From the NCBI RefSeq assembly GCF_016597815.1, contig NZ_VCHA01000001.1, positions 186,001-250,000 on the forward strand: a DNA stretch of 64,000 nucleotides, read 5' to 3'. The translations under genes were made by a program, and so were the position numbers. This DNA comes from Marinobacter sp. DY40_1A1 (lineage in GTDB: Bacteria > Pseudomonadota > Gammaproteobacteria > Pseudomonadales > Oleiphilaceae). This document shows positions 27,004-34,308 of the stretch, piece by piece. Each line of letters starts with the position of its first letter. Position 1 is the first letter of the stretch. Under the pieces are notes generated by a model. That model saw only the letters and a program-made list of their open reading frames with translations, ran no database searches and was not told the origin of the DNA.

Positions 27004-27659
27004 TCTATAACCAGCACAATAAGTTCTTTGGGGCCGTGAACACCGTAAGCCAGAGTTTGCTCAATGTCAGCGGTTTTGGATGGCCCGGAGACTAGCAGAG
27101 CGTTTGTGGGCATGCCAGCTGCCCAGTTCTGAGCGAGCATCGCCTCATGGAAGGTTGTGTAGAGTTCTGAGGCTTCCAGTACTGCAATATGGATAGGCGG
27201 CACCAGGCTCATCAAGCGGGGTTCGTCCGGTGTTGGCCACAGGATCAATGTTCCCGTTTCGGCAATTCCGCCCCGGGTGGACGTGATGCCTGCATCGACT
27301 TCGTTGAACAGGTGGGGCTGCCAGCTTTCGATGGGTTCGTCGTAAATCAGAAGCTCTGGCAAATAATCCTGCTTCGATTCACGCAGTGCCCGACCAATCT
27401 GGTGTTCTGCCGGGATCAGCAGATTGCGCACTCCACGAGAGGAAAGCGCACTGGCAAGCTGGGCTATCCAGGAGTCCTGTGTGCACCTGAGTACTTCACC
27501 ATGTACGGATTCAATGGTTTTCTGAAACTGATCGATTCGCTCAGGCACTGATGATGCCGGTTGTCGCATGACTGAGAAGTCACACTCTGGAACACTCAGT
27601 TCGCCCCCGCTACGGTTACGGTTACGCAGGCGTTGTAAAATGGTGTCTCGGGAGCTCAT
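27000..27659 (-). CDS. lutC: Lactate utilization protein C (LutC/YkgG)
   Basis: This 219-residue LUD-domain protein has T-S-T-R-G-G-I-A-E-T-G-T-L, the conserved I-A-E-T-G-T block, followed by R-L-M-S-L-V-P-P-I-H-I and G-P-S-K-T-A-D-I-E. LutC joins LutA and LutB in an iron-sulfur complex that oxidises L-lactate to pyruvate. It overlaps lutB and the EamA gene by four bases on each side. Confidence 0.93.
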   Translation of the reverse strand: MSSRDTILQRLRNRNRSGGELSVPECDFSVMRQPASSVPERIDQFQKTIESVHGEVLRCTQDSWIAQLASALSSRGVRNLLIPAEHQIGRALRESKQDYLPELLIYDEPIESWQPHLFNEVDAGITSTRGGIAETGTLILWPTPDEPRLMSLVPPIHIAVLEASELYTTFHEAMLAQNWAAGMPTNALLVSGPSKTADIEQTLAYGVHGPKELIVLVIE

Positions 27660-29095
27660 TCACCGCGCTCCTTCATTCTTTCATGGAGAGTTTTGTTGGC
27701 GAGCTTTGGGGCTGTGCGATATTTTGTCCAATCGCCAAGCTTTCCGGGTTGCAGTTTGCGCAGGCGCGCAGCCACAGCTGTGCCGAACCGATAAACGCCA
27801 GGCCGTGCATGCATCCAGCTCCAGCCTTTCCATATCAATGCTTCCAGAGTGCCGCGTTTTGCGCCATGGCCGCGCACTTTGGCGGGGTTCAGTTTGTCGC
27901 CATCTACAGATTCCTGGCGCAGTCGTACCAGTAAATCCGGGATCGGAATCTTAACCGGGCACACTTCACCGCAGGCACCACACAGGCTTGAAGCCGTTGG
28001 TAGGTGCCTGCCTTCATCCAGGCCAATCAGATGCGGCATCAGAATCTTGCCGATGGGGCCGGGGTAGGTGGTGCCATAAGTATGACCACCCACGCGGGTA
28101 TATACCGGGCAGTGGTTCATGCAGGCGCCGCAGCGAATGCAACGCAGGGTGTCCAGTAGCTGATCATCCTGATAGATAGTTGAGCGGCCGTTATCCACCA
28201 GTACGAGGTGAACTTCTTCCGGGCCGTCCAGCTCATCTGGCTTGCGCGGGCCGGAGATCATATTGAAGTAGGTGGTGATGTGTTGCCCGGTAGCGGACCG
28301 GGTTAGCAGGGCGAGTAGTGGAACCACGTCTTCCAGGTTGCCCACGACTTTCTCTATGCCAGTAACGGCAATGTGACATGGCGGTACCGTGGTGGTCATG
28401 CGGCCGTTGCCTTCATTCTCCACCAGGCAAAGGGTGCCGGTTTCGGCCACCGCGAAATTAACGCCAGACACGCCCACATCGGCATTCATAAACTTTTCAC
28501 GCAACTGCTGGCGGGCGCTGGCGGTGAGATATTCCACATCATTGGAAAGGTCGGTGCCGGTTTTCTCATGCATCAGCTCGGAAATTTCACCGGTGTTCTT
28601 GTGAATCGCAGGCATGATGATATGAGAGGGTGTTTCGTCGGCAAGCTGAACAATATATTCACCCAGATCCGATTCCAGGGCTTCAATACCGCGCTCTTCG
28701 AGGTAATGATTAAGCTCCATCTCCTCGGACACCATGGATTTGCCTTTGATCACCGTCTTGGCGTTTCTGGCGACACAGATATTGCGCACAATCCGGCAGG
28801 CTTCGTCGCTATCAATGGCCCAGTGCACTTTGACGCCGTTTTCGGTGAGCTTTGCCTCAAGTTGTTCAAGCAGGTCAGGCAGGTTGGCCAGTGCCCTTAG
28901 GCGGATGTTGGCGCCAAGCTCTCTCAGGGCTTCCAGATCCATGCCCTCAAAGGCATTTTTACGCTTGCTGATTAACCCATCCATCGCCTTACGGAAGTTC
29001 TGGCGAATTTTAGGGTCGGCAATCGCTGCACGGGCTCGGGGGTGAAATTCTTTCACATCAATGTGATGTGAGTTTTCTGAAGGCGTTTGGCTCAT
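27656..29095 (-). CDS. lutB: Lactate utilization protein B (LutB/YkgF), iron-sulfur
   Basis: This 479-residue protein has a LUD domain (about 70-300, with A-V-A-E-T-G-T-L-C-L) and two 4Fe-4S motifs: C-I-R-C-G-A-C-M-N-H-C-P and C-G-A-C-G-E-V-C-P. It is the electron-transferring part of the LutABC lactate oxidase. I chose ATG 29095 (M-S-Q-T-P-S-E), which overlaps lutA by four bases and has GGGGGCAAG upstream, over the long extension to 29212. Confidence 0.94.
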   Translation of the reverse strand: MSQTPSENSHHIDVKEFHPRARAAIADPKIRQNFRKAMDGLISKRKNAFEGMDLEALRELGANIRLRALANLPDLLEQLEAKLTENGVKVHWAIDSDEACRIVRNICVARNAKTVIKGKSMVSEEMELNHYLEERGIEALESDLGEYIVQLADETPSHIIMPAIHKNTGEISELMHEKTGTDLSNDVEYLTASARQQLREKFMNADVGVSGVNFAVAETGTLCLVENEGNGRMTTTVPPCHIAVTGIEKVVGNLEDVVPLLALLTRSATGQHITTYFNMISGPRKPDELDGPEEVHLVLVDNGRSTIYQDDQLLDTLRCIRCGACMNHCPVYTRVGGHTYGTTYPGPIGKILMPHLIGLDEGRHLPTASSLCGACGEVCPVKIPIPDLLVRLRQESVDGDKLNPAKVRGHGAKRGTLEALIWKGWSWMHARPGVYRFGTAVAARLRKLQPGKLGDWTKYRTAPKLANKTLHERMKERGE

Positions 29096-29871
29096 GACTT
29101 GCCCCCTTTGCCCGAGTCTGTGCGTTCCCAAAGAAAACTCAAAATATGTTGGCCAGCCAGGGGCTTGCGATTCTTCTCTGCGTACCCGGCAATATTCATA
29201 AGGCAGCCACAATCCGTTGTCACAAACTCACTTGCGCCTGTATCGGTGAGGGTGTCTACCTTCTCGCTGACCATGGCCCCGGAAATTTCCGGGTGGCGCA
29301 CGGCAAAGGTGCCACCAAAACCACAGCACTCTTCTGCCCGCACCTGCTCAACCAGGTTTACGTTGGAGAGCTGACCAAGAAGCTTTGGCCCAACCTCCGC
29401 AATACCCATCTCCCGACGAGCCGAGCAGGACGTATGCATGGCAAGGGTAGTGGGTTGGCCTAAGTCCCGGAGCTTTATGTGACAAACGTTCAAAAGGAAA
29501 TCCGTCAGCTCCCAGGTTCTGGCGGCAATTTCAGAAGCTTTCGCCTCCTGGCCGGTGTGCTTGAACAGGTCTGGGTAATGCTTTCGAATCATTCCGCCAC
29601 AGGACCCGGAGGGTACAACGATGGGCCAGTTTTCCGGGAATAGATCGAGCTGAGCTTTGGCGACTACCCGAGCCTCATCATGGTACCCGGAAGTGTACGC
29701 CGGTTGGCCGCAGCAGGTTTGATCTTCGGGAAAGCAGACCTTGATGCCTTCACGCTCGAGCAATTGTATGCCGGCCATTCCCGCGTCCGGGTAGAACATG
29801 TCTATCAGGCAGGTTGCGTAAAAATAGACGTGGGTTGGTTTTGGCGGGTATACCTTGATGGGATCTACCAT
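29092..29871 (-). CDS. lutA: Lactate utilization protein A (LutA/YkgE), CCG-domain
   Basis: This 259-residue protein has two CCG repeats (Q-T-C-C-G-Q-P-A-Y and E-E-C-C-G-F-G-G-T), the cysteine-rich domain that holds a 4Fe-4S cluster in LutA and heterodisulfide reductase relatives. The N-terminus V-Y-F-Y-A-T-C-L-I-D-M-F matches the family. I prefer ATG 29871; an in-frame TTG at 29913 is possible. It is the first gene of the lutABC-EamA operon. Confidence 0.93.
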   Translation of the reverse strand: MVDPIKVYPPKPTHVYFYATCLIDMFYPDAGMAGIQLLEREGIKVCFPEDQTCCGQPAYTSGYHDEARVVAKAQLDLFPENWPIVVPSGSCGGMIRKHYPDLFKHTGQEAKASEIAARTWELTDFLLNVCHIKLRDLGQPTTLAMHTSCSARREMGIAEVGPKLLGQLSNVNLVEQVRAEECCGFGGTFAVRHPEISGAMVSEKVDTLTDTGASEFVTTDCGCLMNIAGYAEKNRKPLAGQHILSFLWERTDSGKGGKS

Positions 29872-29990
29872 GACGTGCCACTCGAGCTGGTTAGCGTTGT
29901 TGTTATCCAGCAATCATAGAGTGGTGGCCGGGCCCTTGCCAGACGACTTTTGTGTAAGCAGATATTGAGGGGAGAGCGGGGGGTGAACAA

Positions 29991-30011
29991 ACGGCGGCTG
30001 AAGGCCGCCGT
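29991..30011 (-). terminator. Terminator-like hairpin after the ComEA-like gene
   Basis: The eight-base arms ACGGCGGC / GCCGCCGT surround a five-base loop, 23 bases after the stop codon of the HhH protein on the minus strand. They are followed by TTGTTC, so the T run is weak. It also separates the gene from lutA. Confidence 0.55.
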
Positions 30012-30033
30012 CTGGAACGCTATAGCGCGGAGC

Positions 30034-30303
30034 TTACTTTACAGTTAACCGCTCAGCGTTCTTTTCAACAGTGCGTGCGCCAATGCCTTTAACCTTGGAC
30101 AGTTCCTCTGGTGTTTGGAACGGGCCGTTGGTGTCACGATACGCAACTATGGCTTCGGCCTTGCTTGCGCCAATACCGTCGAGGCTGGCGAGAGTTGCTG
30201 CGTCTGCGCTATTGATGTTAATAGTTGGCTGGTCTGCATAGGCAAATCCGGTTGCCAGGCTGAACAACAGTACGAGTGTGGCGAAAAAAGAGGTGTGCTT
30301 CAT
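30034..30303 (-). CDS. ComEA-like helix-hairpin-helix DNA-binding protein
   Basis: This 89-residue protein has a signal peptide (about 1-23, ending A-Y-A-D) and a ComEA-type double helix-hairpin-helix (I-N-I-N-S-A-D-A-A-T-L-A-S-L-D-G-I-G, then S-K-V-K-G-I-G). Such periplasmic proteins bind double-stranded DNA non-specifically; in naturally competent bacteria they help pull in DNA. No other competence gene is nearby. The start is ATG 30303. Confidence 0.9.
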   Translation of the reverse strand: MKHTSFFATLVLLFSLATGFAYADQPTININSADAATLASLDGIGASKAEAIVAYRDTNGPFQTPEELSKVKGIGARTVEKNAERLTVK

Positions 30304-30431
30304 GCAAATGACTCCTGAGAATAACGAGTGTTGTTATGAATGTGAGTCAGGGTGCAATGCAGCAAAAGCAGGTGTTCTGGCTTATTACGGGGAAAGATTA
30401 AAGTGCGAAGAAAGTTGGGATAAATTGCTTT

Positions 30432-30691
30432 AAAAGTGCAGTGCACGGACAAGGACTACATTCCATGTAATCCTCTGTACCGTGGCTGACCCCCGCCTGT
30501 TCCTTCAGGCTGCACTCTTCCTGAGCGCTTCATCCCTGGTCGTCCTTGAAAGCCCCTATCCTTTGGGCAGTTCCAAATCCTTTTGACCGTTCAATATCCC
30601 TTTGATCGTCCCAAATCCATTTGGGCGCTCCAACTCCGTGGAGTACTCATTCCCTGTGCCAACGTTCCTTGCTGGCTTGTCATCCCTGACA
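30432..30691 (-). ncRNA. CsrB/RsmZ-family regulatory RNA (CsrA sponge)
   Basis: This stretch of about 260 nt on the minus strand has no convincing gene but carries 17 GGA motifs by my count. Many sit in the loops of short hairpins: TGTCA-GGGA-TGACA at the very start, GCCAGC-loop-GTTGGC with AAGGAAC, CCCAAA-TGGA-TTTGGG, TCAA-AGGGATA-TTGA, CAAA-AGGA-TTTG, CTC-AGGAA-GAG, GCCTG-AAGGAA-CAGGC, and GGATTACAT-GGA-ATGTAGTCC. This is the architecture of CsrB, CsrC and RsmY/Z, which titrate CsrA/RsmA. A -10 box and a GacA-type box lie upstream at the expected distances. The 3' end is set at a small hairpin plus TTTT and is uncertain. Confidence 0.85.
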
Positions 30692-30697
30692 CTGCCT

Positions 30698-30703
30698 ATT
30701 GTA
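30698..30703 (-). promoter_or_regulatory. -10 box of the CsrB-like RNA
   Basis: TACAAT on the minus strand lies seven bases before the proposed 5' end, which begins directly with the TGTCA-GGGA-TGACA hairpin. It differs from consensus by one base. No strong -35 box is visible, as expected for a GacA-activated promoter. Confidence 0.65.
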
Positions 30704-30746
30704 GCGAGGAGGTATTTGTGGGCCACGGGAGATTGGCTCATTGGCT

Positions 30747-30764
30747 TGTGAGACATTTCCTACA
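30747..30764 (-). promoter_or_regulatory. GacA/UvrY/LetA-type upstream activating box
   Basis: The minus-strand sequence TGTAGGAAATGTCTCACA matches the GacA box TGTAAGNNATNNCTTACA at all but two defined positions. Its centre is about 64 bases before the proposed RNA start, the place where such boxes occur before rsmY, rsmZ and csrB. This makes control by a GacS/GacA (BarA/UvrY) system very likely. Confidence 0.75.
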
Positions 30765-30803
30765 GGGCGCGTAGGTTCGAGCCATATTGAGGAAAACGAT
30801 ATG

Positions 30804-30947
30804 TTATAGCGAGTGCCCCAAAAGCCCCAGAACGCCAAGAGTAATCAGATAGCCTGCAACGATATAGTTGAGCAAACGGGGAAATACCAGAACGCCAATG
30901 CCTGCCCCTAAACTGATGAGCGGGGCGAGTTCCAGGTGAATGGTCAT
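30804..30947 (-). CDS. DUF3096 small membrane protein
   Basis: This 47-residue protein, translated by hand, starts M-T-I-H-L-E-L-A-P-L-I-S and holds the family's F-P-R-L-L-N-Y-I-V-A-G-Y-L block inside two hydrophobic stretches. It is the usual length for DUF3096 proteins. The function is unknown. TTGAGGACAG precedes the start. It lies 15 bp behind the DUF3185 gene and ends about 40 bases before the GacA box. Confidence 0.8.
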   Translation of the reverse strand: MTIHLELAPLISLGAGIGVLVFPRLLNYIVAGYLITLGVLGLLGHSL

Positions 30948-30962
30948 AACTGTCCTCAATAA

Positions 30963-31166
30963 CTATTTTTTAAAGAATGAAAGAAATCCACCGGCGGCGA
31001 TCAGCGCGGCACCACCGATGAGATACCACATGGTGTCGTCAGTAAAACGCCCGGTAAGCGTTTCACTTATCTGGTCGCCAACAGATTGGGTTGATTGATA
31101 ACCAAAAAACAGCAGCGCGATGCCTACTACGAGCAAAACGATACCAACGAGTTTCGAACTTCCCAT
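30963..31166 (-). CDS. DUF3185 small membrane protein
   Basis: This 67-residue protein has two membrane helices (G-I-V-L-L-V-V-G-I-A-L-L-F-F-G-Y and the C-terminal I-G-G-A-A-L-I-A-A-G-G), with S-E-T-L-T-G-R-F-T-D-D-T-M-W-Y between them, as in DUF3185. The start at 31166 has AAGGAT upstream; the longer frame to 31217 lacks support. The function is unknown. It forms a pair with the DUF3096 gene. Confidence 0.82.
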   Translation of the reverse strand: MGSSKLVGIVLLVVGIALLFFGYQSTQSVGDQISETLTGRFTDDTMWYLIGGAALIAAGGFLSFFKK

Positions 31167-31340
31167 GTCATTATCCTTATCTGTGTGAGTTTCTGACTCG
31201 TGCTGAAAGCTTGGCACCGAATGTTTACATCAGCAACTCTCGCCGAGAGTGTTCGTGTAGGCGGAGATTTTAAATAGACTTGTGAATTATGTAATCATGG
31301 CGAACAGGTTTTTTTATCAACCATTTCGGAGTAAACAGCA

Positions 31341-32135
31341 ATGTCTGACAGAACTATCTGGATTACCGGCGCATCCTCAGGCATTGGCGAGGCGCTGGCT
31401 GCCCGATTTGCACAGGAGGGTGCCAACCTTGTGCTTTCTGCTCGTCGTGAAAGTGAGTTAGCTCGAGTAGCGCAGCGTTGCCGAAATAAAGGCTTAAGCG
31501 CTGATCAGGTTCTGGTTCTACCTCTGGATGTCACAGATTGGGATGCCTTACCAGGTGCGGTACAAACAGTGCTCGACCAGTTTGGCCAAATTGACCTGTT
31601 GATCAACAATGCCGGTGTATCCCAGCGTTCGCTGTGTGTGGATACAGATATGTCGGTATACCGCCAGTTGCTGGACGTGGACGTGTTGGGGCAGAGTGCT
31701 CTTACCAAGGCGGTGTTGCCTCACATGCTTGCGCGTGGTGCCGGCCATATTGCTGTAACAGCCAGTGTGGCTGGCAAGGTTGGTGCACCTCTGCGCACTG
31801 GCTATTGCGCCGCCAAGCATGCAGTTATGGGCTTCTTCGACTCTTTACGGACAGAAGTAGAAGGCCAGGGCATTCATATTTCCACAATCGTGCCTGGCTT
31901 TATCCGAACGGACATTGCCCGCAGTGCGCTGGACGGTGATGGCAAAACCTCAGATATGGAAGATGAAGATATCATCAATGGTATGGATGTGACCGACTGT
32001 GCTGAGGTGGTGGTTAAGGGCTTGAACAGCAAAAAACGTGAGATCGCGGTAGGTAAAGGCAAGGAAATGGCGGCCCTCTGGGTCAAGCGGCTCTCGCCGG
32101 AGCTGTTGTTCCGGCTTGCCAGAGCGCCCAGGTAG
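31341..32135 (+). CDS. Short-chain dehydrogenase/reductase
   Basis: This 264-residue Rossmann-fold SDR has the cofactor loop T-G-A-S-S-G-I-G near residue 9, N-N-A-G at about 91, and the catalytic Ser with Y-C-A-A-K (S-V-A-G-K-V then T-G-Y-C-A-A-K). The arrangement is that of classical SDRs acting on steroids, keto-lipids or similar alcohols with NAD(P)H. The substrate is unknown. GAGTAAACAGCA precedes the start. A strong bidirectional terminator follows. Confidence 0.9.
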   Translation: MSDRTIWITGASSGIGEALAARFAQEGANLVLSARRESELARVAQRCRNKGLSADQVLVLPLDVTDWDALPGAVQTVLDQFGQIDLLINNAGVSQRSLCVDTDMSVYRQLLDVDVLGQSALTKAVLPHMLARGAGHIAVTASVAGKVGAPLRTGYCAAKHAVMGFFDSLRTEVEGQGIHISTIVPGFIRTDIARSALDGDGKTSDMEDEDIINGMDVTDCAEVVVKGLNSKKREIAVGKGKEMAALWVKRLSPELLFRLARAPR

Positions 32136-32157
32136 CCGCCTCGCAAACTGCGCAGTT

Positions 32158-33003
32158 CTAAAACAGCCCCATCTGGGGCTGTTTTTCATTGAACCGGACG
32201 GCTTCTAATCCGTCCACACGCTCGCTTAAAAGCTCTGTCCATAGTTCGGTGAGGGCAAGCGCGTCGCCAATATCCGGCATGTGCAGGAAAAACCATGGGC
32301 GCCGATTATCCTCAATCCATGTGGCTACGCGCTCAACCCAGGGCGCCAGAAAACGGCGGTTGGCTTCCAGGTTCGGGTGACCGATGTAGCGAATGACCGG
32401 TGCTGCATCGCCGGGAAGCAGGTGCACAGGCACTTGGGGTTTCTTGCGTTGGGCTTCAATTGTGATGTCGTTATCCGGCACCGCTGAAAATAGTGCCCGG
32501 GTATCCATACACACCCGCGCGATGTTGCGCTCACGAAGACCCCGGTTTAGTGCTTTTTCGGCCTCGCCCTTGCTGAAAAACGCACTATGCCTCACTTCTA
32601 CGGCGCACCTTAACGGGGCAGGGAGTGCATCAATAAATTGCCAGAGATTATTCAGGTGCATTGGGCCAAAGGCGGCTGGAAGTTGCAGTAGAAAAGGGCC
32701 GAGCACATCTTCCAGTGGCGCAACAATGTTCAGGAAGTCTCGCATGTCTGCGTCTCCGCCAGATAACAGCCGGTCGTGGGTGATGGCGCGGGGAAATTTG
32801 AGCAGAAAGCGAAAGTCGTCTGGCACCTGAAAACGCCATTGCTGGCATTGTTCCTGACTGGGTGTCGCGTAAAAGGTTGTATTGCCCTCAACACAGTTAA
32901 ATACTTGGCTGTAACGGCGCAGCGGGCTCGTATCTGGCGGCAGCAGACTGTTCCAGGCGGTGTGTTGCCACTGAGGGCAGCCAAGGAAGTAGGGGAGTGC
33001 CAT
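32158..33003 (-). CDS. DUF72 family protein
   Basis: This 281-residue TIM-barrel-like protein of the DUF72 family (YecE type) has L-G-C-P-Q-W near the start, V-F-N-C-V-E-G-N-T-T-F-Y-A-T-P-S, F-L-L-K-F-P-R-A-I-T-H-D and A-V-E-V-R-H-S-A-F-F. The family is widespread and without proven activity. Its last codons form one arm and the loop of the terminator shared with the convergent SDR gene. Confidence 0.92.
   Translation of the reverse strand: MALPYFLGCPQWQHTAWNSLLPPDTSPLRRYSQVFNCVEGNTTFYATPSQEQCQQWRFQVPDDFRFLLKFPRAITHDRLLSGGDADMRDFLNIVAPLEDVLGPFLLQLPAAFGPMHLNNLWQFIDALPAPLRCAVEVRHSAFFSKGEAEKALNRGLRERNIARVCMDTRALFSAVPDNDITIEAQRKKPQVPVHLLPGDAAPVIRYIGHPNLEANRRFLAPWVERVATWIEDNRRPWFFLHMPDIGDALALTELWTELLSERVDGLEAVRFNEKQPQMGLF
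32161..32186. terminator. Bidirectional terminator inside the end of the DUF72 gene
   Basis: AAACAGCCCC / GGGGCTGTTT (ten-base arms, four-base loop ATCT) is followed by further T on the plus strand and preceded by A-rich sequence, so it can stop both the SDR and the DUF72 transcripts. The same bases encode the last residues (P-Q-M-G-L-F) and lie against the stop codon of DUF72. Confidence 0.85.
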
Positions 33004-33040
33004 TGTCAGTGGTTCCGGGGGCTAAGGCTTGAAAGTTGCC

Positions 33041-34177
33041 TTATAGCTTACCGTATCCGGATTGGCGATGCCGCCTGCCGCTCAGCGCAGCCACCAAAAG
33101 GCTCAAGGCACGGAACAGCACCATCAGCACTGGCGCCAGCAACCATAGCAGCCAGCTGCCGATATAGAGCGCAGGGATCAGTAGCAGCAACCAACCGGCG
33201 AACTGAACGGCCAATACCGGGTACCCGAGTACATCCGCCACACCTGCCAATAGGTCATTTATCAGACTGGGGTGGGTAATAACGAGGTAGCCCGCACCGA
33301 CAGCCAGGGGCCATTTGGCATACCGGGCGCTGTTTAGCACCATTTTCCCGCTGCGGGTAACCCGTGCGGCCAAAGCGGCGGAGCGAGTGCCCCGGCTTGC
33401 ACTCTTTGTGGTGACGGCTGCAACACGGCCAGCCTGGAGCACTTTGACTGCACTGGCAAAGATCAGCATGTCCACCGAAGCCCACCCAACGTCGCTGGCT
33501 GTGATCTCAGTTCCAGAGCGGTAGTTTCGCTCCAGATCACGAATGCCGCTGGCAAAAAACTGATTCAGCCCTTCAAGCACCCTTTCGGTGCCTATCCATT
33601 GAGTCTTGCCTTGGTTATCGACAATAAACTGGCCAAGAAAATCGTGGCCTTCACTTTCAATAAAGTTGACGGCATACCAGCCTCGTTCTTCCGGCGTGAG
33701 ATCTTTGCGCTCGTTGGATGCTTGGGTGTCGGGCTCCGGTAACTCTTTTGGTGCCGGAGTGCCGGCAAAGTAGCGTTTGGCAGCCTGGTACTGACGAGAT
33801 GCTTTATTGATCCATTCAATGGTGCTGATGGGCTGGCTTACAAAGTGCTGAATGGGGGGCAAAACATCTTCACCGTAGCGCCGCAGAATATCCCTGAACC
33901 CCTGCTCTTCAGCGTAAAGCGGAAACAGGTTCCGAGCCATCTCAGGGTAGCGCATGAAGGCAGCCTGAGCCTTTAAAAGCAGGAGAGGGTCATCGGACAT
34001 ATCCAGCAGTATTGCCTGAATCTCAACTGTTTCCTGATCAATGCCGGGAAAGTCGCCGAGTACGTCTGCGGCATGAAGGTTAATCAGCTTATGCTCAATG
34101 GGCACAGGCTTGGCGATAGTGGTAAAAATCGCCGCCATAAGCAGAGCCATTGCAAAAATCAGGAGCAGTTTTTTCAA
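33041..34177 (-). CDS. Membrane protein of unknown function
   Basis: This 378-residue protein has an N-terminal signal or anchor (about 3-21), a long soluble part (about 25-250) with an acidic W-Y-A-V-N-F-I-E-S-E-G-H-D-F-L-G-Q-F segment, and three or four helices at the C-terminus (about 290-365). The tail is basic (R-R-H-R-Q-S-G-Y-G-K-L). The soluble part should be periplasmic. I do not recognise a family. It lies 37 bp downstream of the DUF72 start on the same strand but has its own start with AAGAAAC-type spacing. Confidence 0.75.
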   Translation of the reverse strand: MKKLLLIFAMALLMAAIFTTIAKPVPIEHKLINLHAADVLGDFPGIDQETVEIQAILLDMSDDPLLLLKAQAAFMRYPEMARNLFPLYAEEQGFRDILRRYGEDVLPPIQHFVSQPISTIEWINKASRQYQAAKRYFAGTPAPKELPEPDTQASNERKDLTPEERGWYAVNFIESEGHDFLGQFIVDNQGKTQWIGTERVLEGLNQFFASGIRDLERNYRSGTEITASDVGWASVDMLIFASAVKVLQAGRVAAVTTKSASRGTRSAALAARVTRSGKMVLNSARYAKWPLAVGAGYLVITHPSLINDLLAGVADVLGYPVLAVQFAGWLLLLIPALYIGSWLLWLLAPVLMVLFRALSLLVAALSGRRHRQSGYGKL

Positions 34178-34308
34178 AGAATCTCTCGCGGGCTTCGGAT
34201 GTTTATACCTACCAGTCTAGCGTGAACTCAGAGAGTTGGATTTGCTGCTTATCTGCTATCGTAATCAGAATGCTACCGCGCTGATGCCAACTTCCGGATT
34301 TAGTGTAA

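Noticed and set aside
30545-30660. Degenerate direct repeats of about 19 bases, CRISPR-like or minisatellite
   Set aside because: Units vary in sequence and length and are better explained as the serial GGA hairpins of a CsrA-binding RNA; there are no cas genes.
30556-30756. Minus-strand frame of 66 codons
   Set aside because: It lies over the CsrB-like RNA and its promoter; codon content reflects the repeated GGA hairpins and there is no ribosome site.
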